This document shows positions 1 through 7,355 of a stretch of 10,146 bases of DNA, piece after piece. This stretch comes from Cytophagales bacterium (lineage in GTDB: Bacteria; Bacteroidota; Bacteroidia; Cytophagales; Spirosomataceae): positions 1-10,146 of the forward strand of contig JAGWUO010000019.1 in the NCBI GenBank assembly GCA_028868395.1. Direction: 5' to 3'. The position numbers and the translations under genes are program-made. The notes beneath the pieces were generated by a model, which did not search any database, had not been told where the DNA came from, and was given only the letters and a program-made list of their open reading frames with translations. Within the stretch, counting starts at the first letter, position 1; the number at the start of each line of letters is the position of its first letter.

Positions 1-1286
1 TCAATATCTTCTAAATTAGCTCCTTTGGTTTCAGGCATCATGAAAGCTACATAGGCTAATTGTGCAACCATCATCACCGCAAAAAAACCAAAGATTATTG
101 CACCACCATAACTTTCTGTAAATAAGGGAAAGAAATTAGCTACTAAAGCTGCAAATACCCAGTGGGTTAAAGAACCCCAGGCCATACCCGATGCGCGCAC
201 TGAATTAGGGAAAATTTCCGAAATAAATACCCAAATGACCGATCCTTGACCAATAGCATGTGAGGCTATAAAAGCAAAAATATAAATGGGAACATAGGTA
301 TACGACTCAGTATAAAATGCATAGGCGATTAAACAAAGCGTTACAATATAACCAATGGAACCTATGAACATTAAAATTCGACGGCCTACGCGATCAATCA
401 AATACCATCCTAATAAGGTAAATAACAAATTAGCGATACCAATTCCCGCCGTTGATAATAAGGCACTCTCTTTTCCTAAACCAGTTAATTCATAAATTCT
501 AGGCGCGTAATATATAATAGCATTGATTCCAGACATTTGATTGAAGAATGCAAATAGAAAAGCAAGCGTTAAAGGCCACACAAACTTACCTGAAAACAAG
601 CGTTCTTTCTCTGTACTTTGTTTGGCATTGTTTTGAATACGTAGAATTGTTTCCTCTGGATTAGGATCAGCTAATGCTAACACTTTCCGAGCACCCACTA
701 AATCATTGCGTTTTAATAATAAAAATTGCGGTGTTTCTGGTGTAAGTAAAATCAAGATAGAGAACAATAAAGAAGGTAGTGACACAACGCCAAGCATAAT
801 GCGCCAATCATTTTCCATCCCTTGAATAAAGTAATTAGACACATAGGCAATCAAAATACCTAGTACGATATTGAGTTGAAATGATATAACTAATTTCCCT
901 CTATGCTTCGCTGGAGCAATTTCTGAAATATAAATAGGGGCTACAACCGATGAAGCACCAATTCCGAGGCCACCTAAGAAACGGAATAACATGAATAAAT
1001 TAACGTCTGGCGCTATTGCAGCTCCAATGGAAGAGATAAAAAAGCTAAGACCTATCCAAAACAAAGTCTTTTTTCTACCAAATAAATCCGCAGGAATTCC
1101 TCCCAAAGCTGCCCCAATAACCGTACCATACAAAGCCGCTGCAATAGCTAAGCCATGTGTGAAAGAGTCTAATTGCCACAACTGTTGAATGGCAAGTTCC
1201 GCGCCAGAAATAACAGCAACGTCCATTCCAAAAAGGAGACCGCCTAAACCTACCGTAATAGACCAAAAAATAACGTGTTTATTCAT
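1..1286 (-). CDS. Sugar-porter family MFS transporter, 3' end cut by window edge
   Basis: Inner-membrane transporter of the major facilitator superfamily, sugar porter branch (XylE/GLUT-like), probably a proton-coupled sugar importer. I translated 428 codons from the ATG at 1286, open to the window edge. Family marks are FGMDVAVISG near residues 19-28, with Asp22 where XylE has its proton-coupling Asp. There is also DLFGRKK at 67-73 between TM2 and TM3, RFLGGLGIG from Arg102 followed by a PIYISEIAP stretch, PETPQFL before the central loop, and NQMSGINAIIYYAP from residue 249. PETKG at 418-422 is the usual sugar-porter C-terminal motif, so only a short cytoplasmic tail is missing. The gene lies 65 bases downstream of the AraC-type regulator on the same strand, so it may be controlled by it. 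I see no clear promoter or Shine-Dalgarno sequence in that gap. The sugar cannot be read from the sequence. Confidence 0.93.
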   Translation of the reverse strand, partial: MNKHVIFWSITVGLGGLLFGMDVAVISGAELAIQQLWQLDSFTHGLAIAAALYGTVIGAALGGIPADLFGRKKTLFWIGLSFFISSIGAAIAPDVNLFMLFRFLGGLGIGASSVVAPIYISEIAPAKHRGKLVISFQLNIVLGILIAYVSNYFIQGMENDWRIMLGVVSLPSLLFSILILLTPETPQFLLLKRNDLVGARKVLALADPNPEETILRIQNNAKQSTEKERLFSGKFVWPLTLAFLFAFFNQMSGINAIIYYAPRIYELTGLGKESALLSTAGIGIANLLFTLLGWYLIDRVGRRILMFIGSIGYIVTLCLIAYAFYTESYTYVPIYIFAFIASHAIGQGSVIWVFISEIFPNSVRASGMAWGSLTHWVFAALVANFFPLFTESYGGAIIFGFFAVMMVAQLAYVAFMMPETKGANLEDI

Positions 1287-1351
1287 AGTGATATTTGTTC
1301 CACACAAAAATTAGAAAATTTTATGGGATATAAATTGTAAAAAAAGGACAA

Positions 1352-2203
1352 TTATGAATTCTTATGAAAAATTGACGTATAATGAAGCAAATGCTCAGGA
1401 GAAATGTATTGTTTGAATTCATCAATGAATTCAGATTCCTTCATATCAAAGAGGCTATTCTTTAAATTTTTAGGAGTTTTTCCTGTATACTTTTTAAACT
1501 CATTTATAAAATGAGCAGAATCGTAATACCCTAATTGATCAGCTAAATCTTGACTTTTGATATCCTTGGTCGTTGCAAATAAGGCAAGTGATTGATTGAT
1601 GCGTTTGATTTGCACGTACTCTTTGGGACTTATACCTATCACTTCTTGAAATAAACGAGAAAGTGTTTTATAGGAGCTTTGAAGGGTAATTGAGTCCTCC
1701 TCTTCTAACTCTTGAAGCATCAGTAATAATTTCAAGTACTTTTTAGCTTGTTTCTCTATCAAATGACTTAATAGATAGGCTTCCATTAACTCACATCGTT
1801 CATTAAAACTCATTTCCTGATTCAATGCAGGCAATTCTTGAAAAAGAATGGAAGCCTCTGTACTTACATTATTCGTGGCAAAAATGGGAGTAGGTAAAAA
1901 AGCATATAAGCCACCCACCCTAAACTTTACGCCAAAAATATGAATACCTGGTTGGTGTTTATAAAAATTAGGAGCCTGATGCAATCCTTCTAGTTGTATT
2001 CCATTAATGGATACAAAATGATCGGTATTGGCATGTGAACGATAATAATCTTTACCAAAAGAATAGGTTAATACTGTTTGATCTTCTGGAAATATCGTCT
2101 CAATAGCATAAGGGATAATACCAGCTATATCCACCTGTTTTTCCCACAGATGGTCCACAAATGGTGCTAATGCCTCAGAAGGTTTGCGGTATTCAATGAT
2201 CAT
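1352..2203 (-). CDS. AraC-family transcriptional regulator
   Basis: Cytoplasmic DNA-binding regulator of 283 residues. The C-terminal part carries the AraC/XylS double helix-turn-helix at about residues 175-244. Its second half is the well-conserved signature GYYDSAHFINEFKKYTGKTP at 225-244. The N-terminal ~150 residues begin with a Pro-Ser-x-x-L-x-PFVDHLWE stretch typical of the small uncharacterised sensor domain found on many Bacteroidota AraC proteins (DUF6597-like, from memory). The effector is unknown. About 39 residues follow the HTH, a longer tail than usual. The ATG overlaps the stop of the upstream MFS gene by four bases (ATGA), so translation is probably coupled. Likely targets are that MFS gene or the sugar porter 65 bases downstream; this is inferred from position only. 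Confidence 0.9.
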   Translation of the reverse strand: MIIEYRKPSEALAPFVDHLWEKQVDIAGIIPYAIETIFPEDQTVLTYSFGKDYYRSHANTDHFVSINGIQLEGLHQAPNFYKHQPGIHIFGVKFRVGGLYAFLPTPIFATNNVSTEASILFQELPALNQEMSFNERCELMEAYLLSHLIEKQAKKYLKLLLMLQELEEEDSITLQSSYKTLSRLFQEVIGISPKEYVQIKRINQSLALFATTKDIKSQDLADQLGYYDSAHFINEFKKYTGKTPKNLKNSLFDMKESEFIDEFKQYISPEHLLHYTSIFHKNS

Positions 2204-3333
2204 TTAGAATTGGCCCAAGTTTTGGATATAAAAGCAGCTAAAAACCCTAGAATAACAAGTAAAAACAAGGCTTTATCCAAGCCTACAAAATCAGATAAAT
2301 AACCGATTAGAACAGGACCTAATAAAAATCCTACATACGCTATCGTTGAAACACCTGCAATCGCAATAGATGGCATAATCTCTTTCTGATTCCCGGCCTG
2401 TGAATAGATTAAAGGTACTATGGTGGAAATACCGATTCCAGTAATAAAACAACCCGCTATTTTAAGGTAAATGGAAGGGAATAGAAGTGTTAATAACATC
2501 CCTAAACCAAGCAATATTCCATTTAAAATTAAAATGGTAGATACTCCGTATTTTAAGGATAAGGTATCGCCAATAAACCGGCCTAAAACCATCGCTGCAG
2601 CAAAAAAGGAGAATCCAATCGTAATGGGGTAAGGTGAATTAGGGATGTACTCCTTAAAATATAACGAAATCCAATCTGCCATAGCTCCTTCACACAACAT
2701 CCCGCAAAAAGCAATAAAAGATAAGGTAATTAAATAGGGGCCTAAATTTAAAATAGATGACTTCGGTTTTGATTCATCATGCACCGGCTTATCTGTTAGT
2801 AGATTTGGAAAACTAAAAGGAATTAACAAAATGTTCGATAGGGCTACTAAACTAAAATGTTCCGTTGTGGTAAAGTTTTCTTTCTCCAAAATTCCCCCTA
2901 AAAATGCCCCTGCCATTAAACCAATTGAAAATACGGCATGAAACGAAGACATAATGATCTTGTTCATTTTTGCCTCTAAACTAACCACTTGGGTATTCAT
3001 CGCGATATTCATAATATCTCCAGCCATTCCAAAAAAGAATAGACCTGCAAATAAAGCAATAGGAGAACTCATTAAACTGAGGCCAGGAATGACAATCACA
3101 TACATGGCTACTGCAATGATACATATCCAGCGAGACGCATATTTAGTTAATAACCAGCCTGCAATAGGTAAAGAAACCAATGATCCTATGGGAAGCCCCA
3201 TTAAAACCGTACCTAATTGTGCATCTGAAAGTCCTAGAAATGATTTGAAATCCGGAATACGTGTTGCCCACGTGGCAAAATTCAATCCACATATAAAAAA
3301 TAAAATACCAATACTAAACCGCGCTTTCTTCAT
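2200..3333 (-). CDS. MFS transporter, YbjJ-like
   Basis: Polytopic inner-membrane protein of 377 residues with about 12 hydrophobic segments. The N-terminus, with CGLNFATWATRIPDFK followed by LGLSDAQLGTVLMGLP, resembles the YbjJ-type branch of the major facilitator superfamily, whose substrates are mostly unknown. The classical sugar-porter motifs are absent. I start it at the ATG at 3333 (MKKARFSIG...). The frame stays open upstream to a TTG at 3366, but that would overlap the preceding gene by 34 bases. The chosen ATG shares one base with the upstream stop (TAATG), a typical coupling arrangement. Its own stop overlaps the AraC gene start (ATGA). The three genes therefore look like one translational unit. 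Substrate and direction of transport cannot be inferred; an efflux or small-solute role under the adjacent regulator is possible. Confidence 0.88.
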   Translation of the reverse strand: MKKARFSIGILFFICGLNFATWATRIPDFKSFLGLSDAQLGTVLMGLPIGSLVSLPIAGWLLTKYASRWICIIAVAMYVIVIPGLSLMSSPIALFAGLFFFGMAGDIMNIAMNTQVVSLEAKMNKIIMSSFHAVFSIGLMAGAFLGGILEKENFTTTEHFSLVALSNILLIPFSFPNLLTDKPVHDESKPKSSILNLGPYLITLSFIAFCGMLCEGAMADWISLYFKEYIPNSPYPITIGFSFFAAAMVLGRFIGDTLSLKYGVSTILILNGILLGLGMLLTLLFPSIYLKIAGCFITGIGISTIVPLIYSQAGNQKEIMPSIAIAGVSTIAYVGFLLGPVLIGYLSDFVGLDKALFLLVILGFLAAFISKTWANSK

Positions 3334-3863
3334 TAATCCAACAGTAATTGTTCTACTTCTTTCCAATCATTTACACGCTTAAAATCGGTAATATGCAGAT
3401 TATGTGGCGCCGTAAATAGGAGAGGTGTACCCGTAAAAGTATGCAAATTCTTTTCATGATCATCTATGAGGTAATCGGCTTGAATCATATGCTTATGTCC
3501 ACAAAACACAATGTGCCTCCAAGTGATAAATGGAAAATGTTTTTCCATCCAAGTCAACTTCTCTTTTAATGAATTAGGGAACTCTGTGGCGGCAGAAACA
3601 ATGAATACTTCATAACGCTCGGTTAATTTTTTGACCACTTCAATGGCGTTCTCATTTACAGGAATATGTTCAAAAAAACCTGGTTCCCACAAAAATGAAT
3701 TATGCGTTAGATAATGTGCATAAAACGCTTGTTTTACTTCACTACTTCCATTTAACAGTTCATCATAGGAATAATTAGTATTGACAATCTGATTAATCCG
3801 ATCTATTATGACGTGTGTGGTCTTAGCCAAAACGTCGTCCATATCAATGGCAATTCTTTTCAT
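3333..3863 (-). CDS. 5'(3')-deoxyribonucleotidase-like HAD phosphatase
   Basis: Small cytoplasmic HAD-superfamily phosphatase of 176 residues, close to the usual size of the NT5C/YorS-type 5'(3')-deoxyribonucleotidases, which remove the phosphate from (deoxy)nucleoside monophosphates. Visible motifs are DMDDV at residues 7-11, with Asp7 as predicted nucleophile and Asp9 as acid/base, then the IVSAATE motif II region, and YLIDDHEKN with Asp134/Asp135 as predicted Mg-binding residues. A Lys in the FCGHK stretch is a plausible motif III residue. It is the first gene after groEL, but a strong terminator lies between them, and its ATG is only about 12 bases past the terminator T-run. Its stop codon overlaps the next ATG (TAATG). 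The family is well supported; the natural substrate is inferred. Confidence 0.88.
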   Translation of the reverse strand: MKRIAIDMDDVLAKTTHVIIDRINQIVNTNYSYDELLNGSSEVKQAFYAHYLTHNSFLWEPGFFEHIPVNENAIEVVKKLTERYEVFIVSAATEFPNSLKEKLTWMEKHFPFITWRHIVFCGHKHMIQADYLIDDHEKNLHTFTGTPLLFTAPHNLHITDFKRVNDWKEVEQLLLD

Positions 3864-3875
3864 GTGTAGGTATTC

Positions 3876-3906
3876 AAAAAAAAACTCCCCAAATATGGGG
3901 AGTTTT
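3876..3906 (-). terminator. Intrinsic terminator after groEL
   Basis: A perfect 10-bp stem (AAAACTCCCC / GGGGAGTTTT, 3881-3890 with 3897-3906) has a 6-base loop. On the minus strand it is followed by a run of nine T residues, four of them in the stem. It starts about 20 bases after the groEL stop codon and is the only strong intrinsic terminator I see in the window. On the plus strand it would have only four T residues, and no gene runs in that direction. Confidence 0.92.
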
Positions 3907-3927
3907 CAAGGATTAATCTAATTAAAA

Positions 3928-5559
3928 TTACATCATTCCACCCATTCCACCGCCACCTGGGCCGTGTCCATGAGCTGGTTCGTTAGCTGGTTTGTCAGCA
4001 ATCACACATTCTGTTGTTAACAACAAGCCTGCGATAGAAGCTGCATTTTCTAATGCTAAACGAGTTACTTTAGTCGGGTCAATAATACCCGCAGCGATCA
4101 TATTTTCATATTTATCTTCGCGTGCATTGTAACCGAAATCATCTTTTCCTGCTTTCACAGCATTGATGACAACCGATCCTTCACCACCTGCATTAGATAC
4201 AATCGTACGTAATGGTGATTCAACCGCCTGACGAATAATGTTGATACCTGTTAACTGATCTTCGTTATCACCTTTTAATTTATCTAATGACTGGATTGCA
4301 CGAATAAGTGCCACACCACCACCTGCAACGATACCTTCTTCAACTGCGGCACGAGTAGCGTGTAAAGCATCATCAACGCGGTCTTTCTTCTCTTTCATTT
4401 CTACTTCCGTAGCAGCACCAATGTAAAGAATAGCTACACCACCAGATAATTTAGCTAAACGCTCTTGTAATTTCTCACGATCATAATCAGATGTAGTATT
4501 CTCAATTTGAGCTTTGATTTGATTCACACGATTTTCAATGTTGTCTTTCGATCCAGCACCATTCACAATAGTCGTATTGTCTTTGTCAATGATTACTTTC
4601 TCCGCTTGACCTAAATATTCGATCGTCGCATTTTCTAACTTAAAGCCTCTCTCTTCTGCGATAACCGTACCACCTGTTAAGATGGCAATATCTTCTAACA
4701 TCGCTTTACGGCGATCACCGAAACCTGGAGCTTTTACAGCAGCCACTTTCAATGCTCCGCGCATTTTGTTAACAACTAAGGTAGCTAAAGCCTCACCATC
4801 TACATCTTCAGAGATAATCAATAGGGGACGACCAGTTTGTGCTACTGCCTCTAAAACAGGAAGTAATTCCTTCATAGAAGAAACTTTCTTCTCAGAAATC
4901 AAAATGAATGGTTTTTCTAATTCCACCTCCATTTTGTCTGTGTTCGTAACGAAATAAGCAGATAAATAACCGCGGTCAAACTGCATACCTTCTACCGTTT
5001 TAACTTCAGTTTCAGTACCACGAGCTTCTTCTACGGTAATTACACCTTCACGACCTACTTTCTCCATAGCTGAAGAAATCATCGTTCCGATTTCAGAATC
5101 ATTGTTTGCTGAGATGGTAGCAACTTGAGCAATTTCTTTTGATGTAGTAATCGCACGAGATTGTTTTTTCAAGTCAGCTACAATAGCATCAACTGCTTTC
5201 TCGATACCACGTTTTAAATCCATAGGATTAGCACCAGCGGCAACGTTTTTCGATCCAATAGTGTAAATTGATTGAGCTAAAACGGTGGCAGTTGTTGTAC
5301 CGTCACCCGCTTGATCAGCCGTCTTAGAAGCAACTTCTTTCACTAATTGAGCACCCATGTTTTCTACAGCGTCCTCTAATTCAATTTCTTTCGCTACAGA
5401 CACACCATCTTTAGTGATAGAAGGTGATCCAAATTTCTTATCAATAATAACGTTACGACCTTTAGGTCCTAATGTTACTTTTACTGCATTTGCAAGGGTA
5501 TCAACCCCTCTCTTCATCTTTTCGCGCGCTTCGCTATCGAAAAATAGTTCCTTTGCCAT
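3928..5559 (-). CDS. groEL: Chaperonin GroEL (60 kDa, Hsp60)
   Basis: Full-length 543-residue group I chaperonin, which forms the double-ring cytoplasmic folding chamber that works with GroES and ATP. The apical, intermediate and equatorial regions are all present. ATP-site signatures are LGPKGRNV at 30-37, [10 protein letters not shown] with Asp51 (E. coli Asp52), and [11 protein letters not shown] with Asp86 (E. coli Asp87). [21 protein letters not shown] includes the equivalent of the catalytic E. coli Asp398. The C-terminus ends in the Gly/Met-rich tail GGGGMGGMM that projects into the ring cavity. It lies 29 bases downstream of groES, in the standard bicistronic order, and an intrinsic terminator follows about 20 bases after its stop. 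Nothing suggests divergence or a specialised paralogue. Confidence 0.99.
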   Translation of the reverse strand: MAKELFFDSEAREKMKRGVDTLANAVKVTLGPKGRNVIIDKKFGSPSITKDGVSVAKEIELEDAVENMGAQLVKEVASKTADQAGDGTTTATVLAQSIYTIGSKNVAAGANPMDLKRGIEKAVDAIVADLKKQSRAITTSKEIAQVATISANNDSEIGTMISSAMEKVGREGVITVEEARGTETEVKTVEGMQFDRGYLSAYFVTNTDKMEVELEKPFILISEKKVSSMKELLPVLEAVAQTGRPLLIISEDVDGEALATLVVNKMRGALKVAAVKAPGFGDRRKAMLEDIAILTGGTVIAEERGFKLENATIEYLGQAEKVIIDKDNTTIVNGAGSKDNIENRVNQIKAQIENTTSDYDREKLQERLAKLSGGVAILYIGAATEVEMKEKKDRVDDALHATRAAVEEGIVAGGGVALIRAIQSLDKLKGDNEDQLTGINIIRQAVESPLRTIVSNAGGEGSVVINAVKAGKDDFGYNAREDKYENMIAAGIIDPTKVTRLALENAASIAGLLLTTECVIADKPANEPAHGHGPGGGGMGGMM

Positions 5560-5588
5560 ATGATTTTGTAATTAATGTTGTGTTAAAA

Positions 5589-5867
5589 TTATAAAACTGC
5601 AAAAATGTCAGACTCACGCATGATTAGGTAATCTTTACCGTCAATAGTGATTTCTGTACCTGAGTATTTACCGTACAAAACTGAATCACCTACTTTAACA
5701 GTAATAGGCTCGTCTTTCTTTCCATTTCCCACCGCTACGATTGTTCCTTTTTGTGGTTTCTCTTTCGCTGTGTCAGGAATAATAATACCAAATGCTGTTT
5801 TTTCTTCAGCTTGAGCTGGTTCTACAACAACCCGATCCGCTAAGGGCTTAATACTTAAATTTGACAT
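5589..5867 (-). CDS. groES: Co-chaperonin GroES (10 kDa)
   Basis: Complete 92-residue co-chaperonin that caps the GroEL ring as a heptamer. The N-terminus [19 protein letters not shown] leads into the mobile loop, where FGIIIPD (about residues 26-32) contains the hydrophobic tripeptide that docks on GroEL. Then come the conserved [28 protein letters not shown] and the C-terminal [14 protein letters not shown]. It is the first gene of the groES-groEL operon, and 132 bases separate it from secG. That gap carries the inverted repeat and -24/-12-like element described separately. I see no CIRCE element (TTAGCACTC-N9-GAGTGCTAA), so HrcA control of this operon is not supported. Confidence 0.98.
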   Translation of the reverse strand: MSNLSIKPLADRVVVEPAQAEEKTAFGIIIPDTAKEKPQKGTIVAVGNGKKDEPITVKVGDSVLYGKYSGTEITIDGKDYLIMRESDIFAVL

Positions 5868-5932
5868 GTGTTATAAATTTAATTTTTAAATTAGAGATTA
5901 TACATCCATGCGAACATGGCACAAAGGCTTAT

Positions 5933-5950
5933 ACAATAATAATGCCAAAA
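5933..5950 (-). promoter_or_regulatory. Possible sigma-54-type (-24/-12) promoter of groES-groEL
   Basis: On the minus strand the bases read TTTTGGCATTATTATTGT. This fits the sigma-54 consensus TTGGCAC-N5-TTGCA in the -24 GG (5946-5945), the TTGGCA core and the 10-base spacing to the -12 dinucleotide. That dinucleotide is GT rather than the preferred GC. Transcription would begin near 5922, leaving a leader of about 55 bases before groES. A weak alternative is a housekeeping promoter with TTTG at 5949-5946 and a degenerate AGCCTTTG downstream. The call is an inference from pattern only. Confidence 0.4.
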
Positions 5951-5976
5951 CTCATTGCTGAAATTTTGGCAGTATT
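5938..5976. repeat. 13-bp-arm inverted repeat upstream of groES
   Basis: The left arm AATAATGCCAAAA (5938-5950) and right arm TTTTGGCAGTATT (5964-5976) pair at 12 of 13 positions across a 13-base spacer. The core TGCCAAAA/TTTTGGCA is perfect. On the minus strand the second arm forms the -24 part of the candidate sigma-54 promoter, and the first arm lies just upstream of it. It is poor in GC and has no long T-run after it, so a protein-binding operator or activator site seems more likely than a terminator. The same box occurs upstream of miaB. Confidence 0.6.
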
Positions 5977-5999
5977 AGTAAGATATAAAATGGTATATA

Positions 6000-6317
6000 C
6001 TATTGCTTAGGAGCTACTGGAGCAGGAGCAACAGGTACCGTTTTAGTAGCTGCTTTTTCTACGTTTACTGAAGTGCTAGTTTCTTTCGTTTCAGATAGTG
6101 TGAAGTTAGTGGCTAACACTAGTACCAAAATAGCGATAGAGAATCCCCACGTTAATTGTTCTACTAGATCACCCGTCTTTTGAACTCCAAACATTTGAGT
6201 AGCTCCAGACGAAGAAAACTCTCCACTAATTCCCCCACCTTTAGGGTTTTGAACTAAAATAAGGACCACTAATAGAGCGGAGAAGATAATAATTAAAGAA
6301 ATTAATAAAGTAAACAT
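6000..6317 (-). CDS. secG: Preprotein translocase subunit SecG
   Basis: Small inner-membrane subunit of the SecYEG translocon, 105 residues. TM1 covers about residues 2-23 and runs into the SecG signature LVQNPKGGG, followed by the Ser/Gly-rich cytoplasmic loop with a FGVQKTGD stretch. TM2 covers about residues 54-72 (LTWGFSIAILVLVLATNF). A polar tail of roughly 30 residues ends in a low-complexity Ala/Pro/Val/Lys segment, which I recall as common in Bacteroidota SecG. The ATG is two bases after the stop of the upstream TPR-like gene, so the two are almost certainly cotranscribed. It is the last gene before the 132-base groES upstream region. I see no strong terminator after it, so readthrough into groES-groEL is possible. 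Confidence 0.95.
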   Translation of the reverse strand: MFTLLISLIIIFSALLVVLILVQNPKGGGISGEFSSSGATQMFGVQKTGDLVEQLTWGFSIAILVLVLATNFTLSETKETSTSVNVEKAATKTVPVAPAPVAPKQ

Positions 6318-6319
6318 AT

Positions 6320-6847
6320 TTATTCTGTTAGTAAATGTTGTAATTCTGAAATTCGAGTTGCAAAGTAAAGCCTTTTTTCAGGTTTAATCAAACTTAACTT
6401 CTCATATAATTCAATGGCTTGTAAATATTTTCCCTGTTTCGTTAACAGAATGGCAACGGTTTCAGAAACCGGAAGACTGAATTCAACGACCGATAAGTCT
6501 TCTTGAGGAACATCGTCTAGTTCTGAACGTTTGGGTTTGGCAAGCGTAGGTTGATTCAAAATAAACTGATCAATTAGCGAATCTTGTAAGGCCTTGATTT
6601 CCTCCGCAGGAATTGGTTCAGGAATTTCTACCTGTTCGGCTGAAATATCAAAGATAGAGTGGAAATACTGTTTACGTTGAGAGGATTGTAAGGCTATTTT
6701 CTGTTGCTTCAATATAGAAAAGCGCTCATTCCAATGTAATAAGTAGAAATAGGGGTAAAGCAATTTGTCCTGATTCAAATCAGACTGATCTGCTCGATCT
6801 ATTTTATTTAACAAGAACCACAGCTTTTGTGCTTTCGAAGTTTCCAT
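6320..6847 (-). CDS. TPR-like protein of unknown function between lptE and secG
   Basis: Cytoplasmic, charged protein of 175 residues with no signal peptide or membrane segment. Function not recognised. The N-terminal half is predicted helical, with an aromatic LLYPYFYLLHWNERF stretch at about residues 29-43. The middle is acidic and Pro-rich. The C-terminal ~45 residues (TVAILLTKQGKYLQAIELYEKL, then KPEKRLYFATRI) look like one tetratricopeptide helix pair, suggesting protein-protein contact. I recall similar proteins at this place in other Bacteroidota, which would point to a conserved but uncharacterised family. I start it at the ATG at 6847, one base after the lptE stop. A TTG at 6865 would add six residues and a 17-base overlap and seems less likely. 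Cotranscription with lptE and secG is near certain. Confidence 0.8.
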   Translation of the reverse strand: METSKAQKLWFLLNKIDRADQSDLNQDKLLYPYFYLLHWNERFSILKQQKIALQSSQRKQYFHSIFDISAEQVEIPEPIPAEEIKALQDSLIDQFILNQPTLAKPKRSELDDVPQEDLSVVEFSLPVSETVAILLTKQGKYLQAIELYEKLSLIKPEKRLYFATRISELQHLLTE

Positions 6848-6848
6848 A

Positions 6849-7355
6849 TTACCAGTCTCCAGCAATTTTGTTAAACAAATCTAAAATAATTTGATCGACT
6901 AATTTAGGAATTAAAGCCTTTTCTACTTGAGTCAACGTTTGACTTTGGGGAAAATCCTGATAAAAAGAAAATTCTTGTTCGAAGTTCTTATCCTCATCTA
7001 ACCGATTCGTTAACCGAAATTGAACTCGTAAGGTAATGCGGTTTAATCCTGCTTTGTCATCTCCAGTAGGCGCTTGTGGTGTTAATTCGTAACCAACAAT
7101 ACTACCCTCAATTAATAAATCAGGGTTCTTGTTGTTGATTTTTAAAGAGGTATTGCGTTGAAAATATTCTTTTAGTTTTTCATTGATTTCCAAACTTAGA
7201 TTCGCTGGTCCACCAGCTGTTTCCATACGAATATTACTCACTTGTATCGTTTTCAGGTTAGGGTCTAAACTAGCCCCTTTAAAACTGTAGCAGGAGGATA
7301 ATCCAATAACAACAGCAACGATAATAAAAAGATTAATCCAGTTCCTCCAAATCAT
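6849..7355 (-). CDS. lptE: LPS-assembly lipoprotein LptE family
   Basis: Predicted outer-membrane lipoprotein of 168 residues. A signal peptide of Arg/Trp-containing start plus hydrophobic core (residues 7-19) ends in the lipobox LSSC with Cys22 as the lipidated residue. The next residues YSFKGASLDP, then the TIQVSNI strand, match the Bacteroidota LptE family. In that family LptE is the partner that plugs the LptD barrel for lipopolysaccharide delivery to the cell surface. No charged Asp follows Cys22 at +2 (Tyr), so outer-membrane sorting is plausible. The start overlaps the end of the sigma-54 activator gene by 23 bases, and no other Met precedes the lipobox, so the overlap seems real. The stop is one base before the next ATG. 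The call rests on lipobox, length and operon position. Confidence 0.85.
   Translation of the reverse strand: MIWRNWINLFIIVAVVIGLSSCYSFKGASLDPNLKTIQVSNIRMETAGGPANLSLEINEKLKEYFQRNTSLKINNKNPDLLIEGSIVGYELTPQAPTGDDKAGLNRITLRVQFRLTNRLDEDKNFEQEFSFYQDFPQSQTLTQVEKALIPKLVDQIILDLFNKIAGDW

Noticed and set aside
1075..1266. Short minus-strand reading frame inside the sugar-porter gene
   Set aside because: It is out of frame with the long, motif-bearing sugar-porter frame covering the same bases and encodes a low-quality Cys/Trp/Arg-rich peptide.
1295..1315. CRP-like site (TGTG...TCAC) before the sugar-porter gene
   Set aside because: The half-sites are separated by about nine bases instead of six and the match is incomplete.
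1332..1352. Hairpin AATTGT/ACAATT after the AraC gene as terminator
   Set aside because: The stem is only 6 bp, AT-rich, and the T-run lies in the loop rather than after the stem.
2954..3382. Plus-strand reading frame of 142 codons
   Set aside because: It is antisense to the YbjJ-like MFS gene and the end of the nucleotidase gene, with no recognisable domain. The same applies to the shorter plus-strand frames in groEL and miaB.
5938..5976. Intrinsic terminator for secG
   Set aside because: The arms are long but contain only three or so G/C pairs, the loop is 13 bases, and no continuous T-run follows on the minus strand.
5868..5999. CIRCE/HrcA operator upstream of groES
   Set aside because: No TTAGCACTC-N9-GAGTGCTAA pattern. 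The inverted repeat present has a different arm sequence and spacing.
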